Assembly (NCBI RefSeq): GCF_016461785.1
Contig: NZ_JAEMUH010000004.1
Span: forward strand, 62,001-126,000
Length of the DNA: 64,000 bases
Source: Marinomonas ostreistagni
GTDB lineage: Bacteria > Pseudomonadota > Gammaproteobacteria > Pseudomonadales > Marinomonadaceae
Reading direction: 5' to 3'
The notes beneath the pieces were generated by a model. It worked only from the letters and a program-made list of their open reading frames with translations. It ran no database searches and was not told the origin of the DNA. Position numbers and translations under genes: made by a program. Positions 27,545-36,597 of the stretch are shown here, one piece after another. Each line of letters begins with the position of its first letter. The stretch's first letter is position 1.

Positions 27545-29530
27545 GTGAACACTAAATTGTCAGTAAAGTTTTTTTTATTGGTTTTGGTAACGCTCTTTGC
27601 AGTCGGCTTACCTTCGTTGTCACTGATCATTCAATCGGATTCCTCAACGAGTACAGTAGATAAGAATCGACTTGAAGAGCTTGCATTGACCTCTCAGCTT
27701 GTTACTTCGCGAGTGGAGACTGGTGCACTGTCTCTTGCCGAAGGGTATCAACAGCAGGCAGATATCATTGAAAGCTTGCTTCAAGCCTCTCTCTCTGCCA
27801 CAAATGAAGTGCCAAAAAGTTCAGAGAATACAGCAGTAGTATGGGCGATGGCGGCGGGCGTTGTGGCCATTCTGCTTATCCTTTGGATTGCTTCTAGCAT
27901 TAAAACGGCTGCAAGCCAGCTTTCCACAATTGCTTTGGCTATATCCTCTAATCGTTTTAGTGATGTCACAAAAATCAACTCGGATGGCGTTTTCGAGAGT
28001 GTCGTTGTTTCTTTAAAAGGTATCGCTAAAGAGTTGAGTGTCAAACAAAAAGAAATGAATGACGAGGTTGAGTTAACGCAGAATACCTCTGTAGAAGCAT
28101 TACGTATTGCTCAGGCTCTAAATGTCACTTCAACGAATGTCATGATCGCAGATGAAAATCGCACCATTGTCTACATGAACCGTTCAGTTGAGAAAATGCT
28201 GCGATCTGTTGAGTCAGAACTTCAGAAAGTTCTTCCTCAGTTTAAAGTAGATACTATTGTTGGCTCCAAAATGGATATCTTCCATAAGAACCCACAGCAC
28301 CAAGCTGACTTATTAGCGGCGTTGGAAGCACGTCACCAGGCACAGATTCAAGTTGCTGGTATGTTTTTCAGGTTGACGGCTAATCCTATGTTCGCTGATG
28401 ACGGTACTCGTATTGGCACGGTAGTCGAATGGCTAGATAGAACAGCAGAAGTACTTTCAGAAAAAGAGATTGGTGAGATTGTAAGTCAAGCGGCTGCCGG
28501 CAACTTTACTGTGCGAGCGAAAGAAGACAACAAGAAAGATTTCATGCTGTTTATGTCGAAGTCTTTAAATCAGTTGATGTCTACAGCTGATCACGGACTA
28601 GCGGATGTTTCTCGGGTTCTAATGGCAATGTCTGAAGGTGATTTAAGCCAACGTATTACAGAAGAATATCAAGGCCAGTTTGATAACCTTAAACGTTACT
28701 GTAATGAAACCTGTGAAAACTTGACCAATATGGTGCGTGATATTCAAGAGGCGGCCGAAACTATCAATCATGCTGCCTCTGAAATCGCTCAAGGTAATGC
28801 TGACCTCTCTTCTCGTACGGAAAGTCAAGCGTCAAGCCTAGAGGAAACCGCTTCCAGCATGGACTTAATGACTGGTAATGTGCGCCAGACTTCTGAAAAT
28901 GCCCGTGATGCAAGTACACTAGCTAATGACGCTGCAAAAGTTGCCCTACAAGGTGGCGATCAAGTAAAACAAGTTGTTGCGACCATGTCTTCTATTAACG
29001 AAGCCTCTCGAGAAATTGCCGATATTATTAGCATTATTGATGGTATTGCGTTCCAAACGAATATTCTTGCCCTGAATGCTGCGGTTGAGGCTGCAAGAGC
29101 TGGAGAGCAAGGACGTGGTTTTGCTGTCGTTGCATCAGAAGTTCGAACTCTTGCGCAGCGTTCAGCTAATGCGGCGAAAGATATTAAGGAGTTGATTTCA
29201 GACTCTGTATCCAAAGTTGAAGAAGGTAATCGTTTGGTTAATCAGTCTGGTCAAATCATGGAGCAGATTGAAGGGGCCATTAAACGAGTTAACGAGTTGA
29301 TGTCTCAAGTTGCTTCTGCATCAACAGAGCAGGCAACGGGGCTAGATGAAATTAACCAAGCAGTTGTGCGAATGGATGAAATGACACAACAAAATGCCGC
29401 CTTAGTTGAAGAGGCTGCTGCATCGGCAGACAGTATGCGCTCTCAAGCGTCGCTGTTACAGCAAAACGTACAACGCTTTAATATTGATAGTCAGCATCGA
29501 TCCACTTTAATGTTAACCAGTGGTCGCTAA
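27545..29530 (+). CDS. Membrane chemoreceptor with PAS domain
   Basis: The 661-residue protein starts at GTG behind AAGGAA. It has a first membrane segment (about 7-30), a very short periplasmic part (about 31-95), a second segment (about 96-118), a cytoplasmic PAS-like domain (about 185-300), HAMP-like helices, and a methyl-accepting signalling domain with tip [22 protein letters not shown]. The C-terminus lacks a GWEEF-type tail. Its methylation probably depends on CheR tethered through the neighbouring receptor. The short periplasmic region makes a cytoplasmic or membrane-state signal likely. Confidence 0.92.
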   Translation: MNTKLSVKFFLLVLVTLFAVGLPSLSLIIQSDSSTSTVDKNRLEELALTSQLVTSRVETGALSLAEGYQQQADIIESLLQASLSATNEVPKSSENTAVVWAMAAGVVAILLILWIASSIKTAASQLSTIALAISSNRFSDVTKINSDGVFESVVVSLKGIAKELSVKQKEMNDEVELTQNTSVEALRIAQALNVTSTNVMIADENRTIVYMNRSVEKMLRSVESELQKVLPQFKVDTIVGSKMDIFHKNPQHQADLLAALEARHQAQIQVAGMFFRLTANPMFADDGTRIGTVVEWLDRTAEVLSEKEIGEIVSQAAAGNFTVRAKEDNKKDFMLFMSKSLNQLMSTADHGLADVSRVLMAMSEGDLSQRITEEYQGQFDNLKRYCNETCENLTNMVRDIQEAAETINHAASEIAQGNADLSSRTESQASSLEETASSMDLMTGNVRQTSENARDASTLANDAAKVALQGGDQVKQVVATMSSINEASREIADIISIIDGIAFQTNILALNAAVEAARAGEQGRGFAVVASEVRTLAQRSANAAKDIKELISDSVSKVEEGNRLVNQSGQIMEQIEGAIKRVNELMSQVASASTEQATGLDEINQAVVRMDEMTQQNAALVEEAAASADSMRSQASLLQQNVQRFNIDSQHRSTLMLTSGR

Positions 29531-29570
29531 CAGTAAGATTATTTTTGATTTGCAAATAGGTTAGTGTGCC

Positions 29571-30368
29571 ATGGATAGAGAGTTTGCTTATACCGATGCT
29601 GATTTCAATAAAGTACGTTCAGAGCTCCGAGCCTTAGCAGGGATAAATTTAGCGGACAGTAAAGTATCTCTGGTATACAGTCGGCTTGCTCCTCGTGTTC
29701 GCAAGCTTGGTCTGAAAGCTATCAAACAGTATCTTACTTATTTGGAAACACACCCAGACGAACAAGAACATTTTATAAATGCTCTAACAACGAATTTAAC
29801 GTCCTTTTTCAGAGAACCACATCATTTTGATTTGTTGAATGAGTTTATTCAAAGTGGCGAGCGATGTGAGCGAGTGTGGTGTGCTGCTTCGAGTACAGGC
29901 GAGGAGCCTTACTCCATCGCAATGACTCTTGTCAAAGCGTTTGGGCAGTTTGATATTTCAAGCAGAGTCATTGCTTCTGATATTGATAGCAATGTTTTGA
30001 ACAAAGCGAGTTTGGGGATTTACCCATTAGATAAAGTTGATCCTATTGAAAATAAGAAAAACTTTTTTCTACGTGGTAAGGGCCCTAATAAAGGCCAAGC
30101 TAGAGTTGTTCCTCAATTGCGTCACCTTATAGAGTTCCGACAGGTTAACCTTCTTGATACTCAGTATCCTATTCAGGAAGGGTTAGATGTGATTTTTTGT
30201 CGGAATGTAATGATTTATTTTGATAAAGAGACGCAAGTACAAATCTTAGAAAAGCTTCTGCAAAAGCTCCGTCCAGGAGGGCTTTACATCGCAGGCCACT
30301 CCGAGAATTTTAATCACTTAGGGCACTTAATTACGCCAGTAGGACGAACAGCTTACAGGAAGGTTTAG
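29571..30368 (+). CDS. cheR: Chemoreceptor methyltransferase CheR
   Basis: This S-adenosylmethionine-dependent enzyme methylates receptor glutamates. The 265-residue protein has an N-terminal helical domain, ALTTNLTSFFREPHHF, the SAM-binding ASSTGEEPYSIAM, and the catalytic-domain motif DVIFCRNVMIYFD. It follows the two receptor genes and precedes cheD and cheB, so the adaptation enzymes are grouped. Confidence 0.96.
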   Translation: MDREFAYTDADFNKVRSELRALAGINLADSKVSLVYSRLAPRVRKLGLKAIKQYLTYLETHPDEQEHFINALTTNLTSFFREPHHFDLLNEFIQSGERCERVWCAASSTGEEPYSIAMTLVKAFGQFDISSRVIASDIDSNVLNKASLGIYPLDKVDPIENKKNFFLRGKGPNKGQARVVPQLRHLIEFRQVNLLDTQYPIQEGLDVIFCRNVMIYFDKETQVQILEKLLQKLRPGGLYIAGHSENFNHLGHLITPVGRTAYRKV

Positions 30369-30380
30369 TAGGAGGTATTT

Positions 30381-30995
30381 ATGGCATTACGAGACGCTGC
30401 GCAGGAGCATCTTGCCACAAAAAAATACTTTGATCGGCAGTTTGAAACGGATGCCATGAAAGTACTGCCAGGTGAATATTATGCAACGGCTGATGACATT
30501 ATGATTACAACCTTATTAGGGTCATGTGTTGCAGTATGTTTATATGATCCTGTTTCCAAAGTTGGAGGGATGAATCATTTTTTACTTCCCGAAGGGGATC
30601 CGAATGACTTGTTGTCTGCGTCGGGACGTTATGGCGTATATGCGATGGAGTTGTTGATCAACCACTTGGTGAAATTAGGCGGCCGCCGTGATCGCTTCCG
30701 CGCTAAAATATTTGGTGGCGGTGCTGTAATCAAAGGCATGACTCATAATAATGTAGGAAAAAACAATGCAGAATTTATTCAGCTGTTTCTGAATAATGAA
30801 TGTATTCCTATTGATGCATCTGATTTGCTTGATATCTATCCGCGCCGAGTGAATTTTTTTCCTGTATCGGGAAAAGCAATGATGAAAAAGCTAACCAAGC
30901 ATTACGATAATGAATTGATAGATAACGAGATTCGCTACAAAAAAGCTGTGGTGGAGAGTAGTCAAGTTGATTCTGGTGACATAGATCTTTTCTAA
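30381..30995 (+). CDS. cheD: Chemoreceptor glutamine deamidase CheD with receptor-like tail
   Basis: CheD deamidates receptor glutamines. The 204-residue protein has the catalytic Cys49 in TLLGSCVAVCL and His66 in GGMNHFLLP, plus the conserved FGGGAVI. The body ends around residue 175 and is followed by a tail ending [12 protein letters not shown]. The last nine residues equal those of the first protein of this operon and are not part of the CheD fold. Family members are usually about 160-200 residues, so the tail is an extra. Confidence 0.95.
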   Translation: MALRDAAQEHLATKKYFDRQFETDAMKVLPGEYYATADDIMITTLLGSCVAVCLYDPVSKVGGMNHFLLPEGDPNDLLSASGRYGVYAMELLINHLVKLGGRRDRFRAKIFGGGAVIKGMTHNNVGKNNAEFIQLFLNNECIPIDASDLLDIYPRRVNFFPVSGKAMMKKLTKHYDNELIDNEIRYKKAVVESSQVDSGDIDLF

Positions 30996-31011
30996 ACAAG
31001 GTATCATATTA

Positions 31012-32058
31012 ATGAGACATCAACCTATTCGAGTATTAGTGGTCGATGATTCCGAAATAATTCGAAGATTGTTAACAGAAGTCCTTAACTCAGACCCAGA
31101 TATCAAGGTTGTTGGAGCGGCAAAAGATGCCTTTGAGGCTAAGAAACTCGTAAATTCTGTTCGACCAGACGTGATTACGCTAGATGTCGAAATGCCCGAA
31201 GTTGATGGTATTCGTTTTCTGGAAGTCTTAATGAAAGCGCGTCCTACTCCGGTGATTATGATTTCGACATTGACGCGTTCAAAAGCAGAAGTAACGTTGC
31301 GGGCCCTAGAGTTAGGGGCTGTTGATTACATTGCAAAACCTGTTGTAGACGATCTTTCAATGTTCCATCGTTACTCTAATACCGTCATCAATAAAGTAAA
31401 AATGGCAGCTCAGTCTCGAGTCGGTAATGTTCGTTCAATGAGCCAGCCAGTTGCGGCTTCTTCAATCAAGACCAATAGGGTTCTAGCTATAGGTGCTTCG
31501 ACTGGTGGTACAGAGGCAATAAATAGTGTTTTGCAGCAATTGCCTGCACAAAACTTTGCTATTGTTATGACTCAACATATGCCTGCGGGCTTTACGACAA
31601 CCTATGCCGAAAGATTAAACCGAACAACAGATTTTTCAGTCATTGAAGCGAAAGGTGGTGAAAGAATTCGTCCTGGATATGCATATTTGGCACCTGGAGG
31701 CCTTCATATGAGAGTCGTTAGAAAAGGAAACGACTTGTTTACGGACGTATTTGATGGTGAAAAAGTTTGTGGTCATCGGCCATCCGTGGATGTTTTGTTC
31801 GAGTCGGTTGCGACACAGGTAGGAAAGTATGCGGTAGCCGCATTGCTGACTGGTATGGGTAAAGATGGAGCTATAGGCTTGCAAAAAATTCATCAAACAG
31901 GCGCTTATACTATTGCTCAAGACGAACAAAGTTGTGTGGTTTATGGTATGCCTAGAGCAGCAGTGGAGCTTAAGGCTGTTGACGCCATTGTCCCATTAGA
32001 AAAAATTGGCGAGAAACTTATAGAAGGACTATCTGTTCGAAGTGGTTCCCCAGTTTAA
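31012..32058 (+). CDS. cheB: Chemotaxis methylesterase/deamidase response regulator CheB
   Basis: The 348-residue protein has an N-terminal receiver domain with Asp58 (VITLDVEMP), a linker, and the methylesterase domain with catalytic Ser163 (GASTGGT), His189 (TQHMPAG) and Asp285 (GMGKDGA). Phosphorylation by CheA activates removal of receptor methyl groups. It ends the operon and is followed by a terminator. Confidence 0.97.
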   Translation: MRHQPIRVLVVDDSEIIRRLLTEVLNSDPDIKVVGAAKDAFEAKKLVNSVRPDVITLDVEMPEVDGIRFLEVLMKARPTPVIMISTLTRSKAEVTLRALELGAVDYIAKPVVDDLSMFHRYSNTVINKVKMAAQSRVGNVRSMSQPVAASSIKTNRVLAIGASTGGTEAINSVLQQLPAQNFAIVMTQHMPAGFTTTYAERLNRTTDFSVIEAKGGERIRPGYAYLAPGGLHMRVVRKGNDLFTDVFDGEKVCGHRPSVDVLFESVATQVGKYAVAALLTGMGKDGAIGLQKIHQTGAYTIAQDEQSCVVYGMPRAAVELKAVDAIVPLEKIGEKLIEGLSVRSGSPV

Positions 32059-32080
32059 GCTTTAAAGTTCTGAGTTATTT

Positions 32081-32110
32081 AAGCCTTGCTATATATCGCA
32101 GGGCTTTCTT
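32081..32110 (+). terminator. Probable terminator of the chemosensory operon
   Basis: AAGCCTTGC (32081-32089), an 8-nt loop, GCAGGGCTT (32098-32106; one G-U pair), then TCTT. The T-tract is short, so it may be partly leaky. Confidence 0.6.
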
Positions 32111-32305
32111 AAGAAGTTGCTTCTATTATAAGTGGAATTTATAGTCTCGGGCTGAGTTTATAGAAATCGACGAATTTATTTTTATTTTTAATGTGCCATC
32201 ATTTTTTCTTCGATAAAATAGAATGTATTCATAATGTTTTTATCATCATGATGCGATTTAAACTTTTATGGATACACGTTTTAAGAATTAAACAGTGAGC
32301 ATTTA

Positions 32306-33877
32306 ATGCCCTTCCTTCGATATTTAGTTCGCACCGACCTACGTCGCTTAATTCTGTTGTTAACTATCGGTAGTGTCCTAGTGACGTTAGGAAATAGTTA
32401 CCTAGCTATTTACAATGTTCAGCGACAGCTTTTGATGAGCAATACGCTGGAGGCAAATCAGCGCTACGCTGCGAAAGTAGCAGAATCTGCTCAAATGCTC
32501 CTAACGTCTGCCCAACATAGTGTTGCCTTTAGTGCTAATTTGTTAGCTAATAATCTAGGTTCTTACTCTCCTGATGAGGAAGTCCAAAGGTTAGTTCTAC
32601 AATCAGAAGTATTTAACTCGGCCATTGTGGTGAATCAAGATGCTGAAGTGGTTGCAGTGTATCCTGAGGGTACGATCTCGAAAGGTTATGTCTTGCCAGA
32701 AAATACTAGGCAGTCTTTTTACGAAAGAAAACCACTGATCACCAATCCTTTCCACTCTATTTCAGGTAATGTCTTAGTAAGTATTTCGCACCCTATCTTT
32801 GACAATCAAGGTCAATACCTTGGCTACATATCAGGTACTATTTACCTAAATAGAAACGGTTCTATATCTCGCCTAATGAGAGAGCACTTTTTCACAGATG
32901 CGACTTATCTTTACGTAGTAGATCAATACGGCGAGCTGCTTTTTCATGCTGATTCGAAGCGAATAGGTGAAAATGTTTCCCAAATGCCGATTGTTCAGCA
33001 AGCAATGAGTTTGGCCGAAGGCAGTCGAGAAGCGAAAAATTCTCTCAACATTAATATGCTTGCGGGCTATGCACCGGTTCCTGCGTCAAATTGGGGTGTG
33101 GTTGTCCAACGACCAAAAGAGCTGGTGATGAGTGCTCTTAACAATCAAATGATGAATGTACTTTGGCGTAGTCTACCCATCGCGGTGATTACCTTAATGA
33201 TTATTTGGGTGATGGCATATTTGATTTCGAAGCCATTACGTCAGCTTGCAAAAAATGCTGGAAACGTAAACGATGAAAATGTTCAGGGTCAAATTGTCTC
33301 TATCCGCTCCTGGTATTTTGAAGCATCCCAATTAAAAATGGCTGTTTTAAATGCGATTGGGTTACTTAACGAGCGTATTCATAAATTAGATGTTGATAGC
33401 AATACTGATCCCTTAACACAGTTATGTAATCGTCGAGGAATGCAGCGCTGGCTTGATAAGTTTGAAACGACGGGACAAAAATTCTCTGTGTTGGCACTCG
33501 ATATAGACCACTTTAAAGCCGTGAATGATCGCTTTGGCCACGATGTGGGTGATCAAGTGATTAAATTATTGGCAAATAATATGTCTGCCTTTATTCAGGA
33601 GAATGATTTAGCATGTCGTGTGGGTGGTGAGGAGTTTCTCATCTTTTTACCTGATACACAGTGTGACAAGGCTGTCGATATAGCGAACTCTCTTTGTGAA
33701 CGCATCGCTTGTATGCCAATACCTAAGGTTAAACAAATCACTGTTTCAATCGGAGTTGGCTGTGTGCAGGAAGAAGTGAGTGCGCGAACAATTGATTTGG
33801 CAATAAAACAAGCTGATACAGCTCTTTATCGAGCAAAAGAGGCAGGTCGCAATTGCGTTCGCTCAGAAGATAATTAA
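32306..33877 (+). CDS. Membrane diguanylate cyclase with dCACHE sensor
   Basis: The 523-residue protein has a membrane segment (about 13-35), a periplasmic dCACHE-like sensor (about 45-285), a second membrane segment (about 288-307), a HAMP-like stretch and a GGDEF domain with the active-site motif GGEEF (440-444). It should make c-di-GMP from two GTP. No I-site RxxD is seen just before GGEEF (QENDLACRV), so product inhibition may be absent. It follows the chemosensory operon by 247 bp with its own start region; functional linkage through c-di-GMP is plausible but unproven. Confidence 0.92.
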   Translation: MPFLRYLVRTDLRRLILLLTIGSVLVTLGNSYLAIYNVQRQLLMSNTLEANQRYAAKVAESAQMLLTSAQHSVAFSANLLANNLGSYSPDEEVQRLVLQSEVFNSAIVVNQDAEVVAVYPEGTISKGYVLPENTRQSFYERKPLITNPFHSISGNVLVSISHPIFDNQGQYLGYISGTIYLNRNGSISRLMREHFFTDATYLYVVDQYGELLFHADSKRIGENVSQMPIVQQAMSLAEGSREAKNSLNINMLAGYAPVPASNWGVVVQRPKELVMSALNNQMMNVLWRSLPIAVITLMIIWVMAYLISKPLRQLAKNAGNVNDENVQGQIVSIRSWYFEASQLKMAVLNAIGLLNERIHKLDVDSNTDPLTQLCNRRGMQRWLDKFETTGQKFSVLALDIDHFKAVNDRFGHDVGDQVIKLLANNMSAFIQENDLACRVGGEEFLIFLPDTQCDKAVDIANSLCERIACMPIPKVKQITVSIGVGCVQEEVSARTIDLAIKQADTALYRAKEAGRNCVRSEDN

Positions 33878-33883
33878 TTGCGC

Positions 33884-34672
33884 TCAAAACGTAAATCTTC
33901 TTGGGCTTGCTTTTCTTGGTATATGAATGAGCTGCAAGCCATAGTGCTTCGCTTGGTGAACAGCCAGGGTGCTCGGTGAGGCAAGGTGCCCAAGACTTGA
34001 AACTTTCGCCCTTACTGCTTTAAGAATGAGTTCAGTACTGCATCGACTGCTCATTAGTATATGATTGCCTTCGAGAGTATGACCTTCCATCATAGCCTTA
34101 CCAATCAACTTATCTAGCGCATTATGTCTGCCTATGTCCTCGGCGAAATAGCAAAAATCACCGCTTTTGTCTAATAGCATTGCCCCATGTATTGCTCCTG
34201 AAACAGAGCCGATTTCTTGATGTGATACAAAGGCTTCTTTAGCCGCGATCCAATACTGATCAGAAAGAGAGGGGTGTTCAATGAGTTTATTGAGAGGGGG
34301 GAAAGCTTGTTCTATAGCCTCAATACCACATAAACCACAACCGCTATTCCCTTTTCTTCGGCGCATGATATCTCTGCTACGCTGTTGAGCACGATTGGTA
34401 AGCGCCAAGTTAGCGATTAGGTGCTCAGGTAGATGTTCTGTCGCACTTTTTTGGTCCAGTTGTATTTCTAGGACTTCACTTGCTGTATTGATCAGCCCTT
34501 CAGAAAAAGCAAAACCAACGACAAAGGCTTCAATATCGATATCGGTTACCATGATCACAGCATAATTCAGATCATTAATGCTGATTGCGATTGGGACTTC
34601 TCGAACTAATTCAATTTCACTGGAACCTTGTTGATCTGAAAAGTTTATGGATGACGTTCCTTGAGTGCTCAT
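33884..34672 (-). CDS. fdhD: Formate dehydrogenase accessory sulfurtransferase FdhD
   Basis: FdhD transfers sulfur to the molybdenum cofactor of formate dehydrogenase. The 262-residue protein has the CxxC pair Cys112 and Cys115 in NSGCGLCGIEAI, and the conserved AFSEGLI, DIGRHNALDK and SSRCSTELILKA. No formate dehydrogenase genes are in the window, so the target enzyme is elsewhere. It converges with the diguanylate cyclase gene, leaving 6 bp between them. Confidence 0.96.
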   Translation of the reverse strand: MSTQGTSSINFSDQQGSSEIELVREVPIAISINDLNYAVIMVTDIDIEAFVVGFAFSEGLINTASEVLEIQLDQKSATEHLPEHLIANLALTNRAQQRSRDIMRRRKGNSGCGLCGIEAIEQAFPPLNKLIEHPSLSDQYWIAAKEAFVSHQEIGSVSGAIHGAMLLDKSGDFCYFAEDIGRHNALDKLIGKAMMEGHTLEGNHILMSSRCSTELILKAVRAKVSSLGHLASPSTLAVHQAKHYGLQLIHIPRKASPRRFTF

Positions 34673-34747
34673 ATTTTTGCTCAGTAAATGGCAGGTTAGA
34701 CGTTTGTTGATTACTCTACTCTAAATTTAATGTATGCACATGACTAT

Positions 34748-36415
34748 TTAAGACAGCCATCTTACTTTGGCAACACAGCAGTCAAACCCAAGCTTTATAA
34801 GCTGTTCAAGCCAAAGCTGTTGCTGAATTTGTAAGCGGTCATTTGGTGCTTTCACTTCAATAAAGGCTGTTGTATTAGTGACTAAATTGAACTGTATTAA
34901 GTCAGGTAATCCTTTTTTATGTTGGCGTAAGTCTTGTTCTAAATACTTAAAAATGCCTTTAATTTGCTCTTTTGAAATGGAATCTAAAGCCTGTTCAATC
35001 ATTTCAACACTGAGCACTGGCCAGTACACGAAAGGACAGCGTAAACCATGTTTGGCATGGTAGTTTTCCAGAATTACTTGTTTATAAGTGTCTTCATTCA
35101 GAGAGGATTCTAAAGAGTCTACATAATGCTTGCGAACTGCTAGAAAGTCTTGGGAATACAGGTCGGCCGGAGCCGCTTGAAAAGGGTGGAAGAATGCGCC
35201 TTTAATAGGAGCGTAAATAGCTTCCCAATAAAGAAGTCCCCACAATGCAGGTATTAAACGGTTTTCTATATAGTAAACCGGTGAGTTGGTTTCAGTTAAA
35301 AATGTCGCCACCGCTTTTTCAACACTTTGTGGGGCATTGCTGAAGGTAATTTCCTTCTCAGTAATATGGATAATTGAGGGGAGAGAAAGGGTGGCACCCC
35401 CAACTTTTTTATACTGTCGCTTAAGAATCCGGTAAATAAGAGTCCTAGTTTCACCATGAACTGTAACGTTTAATAAATCCTCTGCTAAAGCAATTGTGTT
35501 CTTAGGATGGCATTGCTTTTCCATAATACGTAGTAAACGTATATTGGCCTCGTTGCTACCTATACTTTTATACGCCTTCATTGCTTGTGTAAATTGCCCT
35601 CTTTTTTCGAGTGTTTGGGCAGCACGAAAGCACACATTTTTGCGTTTGGCCTCAAGCCACCTACTGGGATTAGTAGAGAGCAATGAATCATCGAGTGTTA
35701 ATGTCGATTCAGTAGACGTTAGCTCTAATTGATCCAATACCGAATCTAATTGAAGGTAATTAGTGATGTCCTCTCTGCTTTTAAACGCCCTCAATGTGGC
35801 ACTGTATGAGATAGCTTCGTAGTGTATAAGGCCTAGCTCAGTGATGATGAATTCGGACCAATCTTGATGAAGATTGCCAAAAAACATCAATTGAATGCGT
35901 TTGAAAAAGCTTCTATCGGTTAATTTAAGCCAAGTGCGATTATCTCCCCAATCTGAAAAGCGCTGAAGGCGGTCACTTTGTGTCAATTGTTTAAGCAGTA
36001 CAACTAACTCTGCTTTTCGGGTGTTTTTCTTGGGGGCGTTTGTTAGGCGAGTTTGACAGTAAGCCCAGAGAAAATCTTTGTTGAGTTTGTTAGTTGCTTC
36101 ATCAAATGAAACGTGTGGGTCGATTTCAATCAGTTTTGCTTCTGATAGCAATGTCGTAGCCGTTTCGAGAGCTCTAATCTCTGTATAGTTGAGATCCGAT
36201 AGACAAAAAAGTTCTCCTTTGCGCATGTTCAGTCTGACCAATAAGGCTTTAGCCTCTTTTGGAAGAGATATAATTGCTTGCAAGTTTACTACCTCCTCAT
36301 GCGAAAGGCAGTCCCTGTGATGCTGTAGTACCCAGCGCCAAATGGTTTGTGCATTCTCAAGGTAATAGAAGGGGTTTTCTAAAGAAGCTGTTTTGATCAG
36401 ATCTGAATCATTCAT
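34748..36415 (-). CDS. FAN1-like VRR-NUC structure-specific nuclease
   Basis: The 555-residue protein ends in a VRR-NUC (PD-(D/E)xK) nuclease domain: GLPDLIQF with Asp505, FIEVKAPND with Glu520 and Lys522, then a conserved Gln about ten residues on. The N-terminal part (about 1-250) has the SAP-like/winged-helix composition of bacterial FAN1 homologues, and the middle part has TPR-like helices. Bacterial FAN1 (Pseudomonas) cleaves 5' flaps and unhooks interstrand crosslinks. It is a single gene divergent from mepM. Confidence 0.88.
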   Translation of the reverse strand: MNDSDLIKTASLENPFYYLENAQTIWRWVLQHHRDCLSHEEVVNLQAIISLPKEAKALLVRLNMRKGELFCLSDLNYTEIRALETATTLLSEAKLIEIDPHVSFDEATNKLNKDFLWAYCQTRLTNAPKKNTRKAELVVLLKQLTQSDRLQRFSDWGDNRTWLKLTDRSFFKRIQLMFFGNLHQDWSEFIITELGLIHYEAISYSATLRAFKSREDITNYLQLDSVLDQLELTSTESTLTLDDSLLSTNPSRWLEAKRKNVCFRAAQTLEKRGQFTQAMKAYKSIGSNEANIRLLRIMEKQCHPKNTIALAEDLLNVTVHGETRTLIYRILKRQYKKVGGATLSLPSIIHITEKEITFSNAPQSVEKAVATFLTETNSPVYYIENRLIPALWGLLYWEAIYAPIKGAFFHPFQAAPADLYSQDFLAVRKHYVDSLESSLNEDTYKQVILENYHAKHGLRCPFVYWPVLSVEMIEQALDSISKEQIKGIFKYLEQDLRQHKKGLPDLIQFNLVTNTTAFIEVKAPNDRLQIQQQLWLEQLIKLGFDCCVAKVRWLS

Positions 36416-36463
36416 ATCAAGATTGCGTAAGAGGTAGTATTTTGTAATATAGCTTGATCTTAT

Positions 36464-36576
36464 AGACTGTCATTTTTTAAAAGACTCAGGCAAGATGGGA
36501 CAGTCTTTTTACTATATATCAATATGATGCCTTTTGTGAGGTATCATAAATCTCAAGATGGCAGCAGAGAGCTGCC
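36464..36576. promoter_or_regulatory. Inverted repeats between FAN1-like gene and mepM
   Basis: Two dyads lie in the 182-bp divergent region. AGACTGTC (36464-36471) pairs with GACAGTCT (36499-36506), which is followed by TTTT. GGCAGC (36560-36565) pairs with GCTGCC (36571-36576) across AGAGA, 22 bp before the mepM start, where it may fold in the leader next to the ribosome site. Function is unknown. Confidence 0.4.
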
Positions 36577-36597
36577 CTGGAAAGAAGTTTACTCTCT

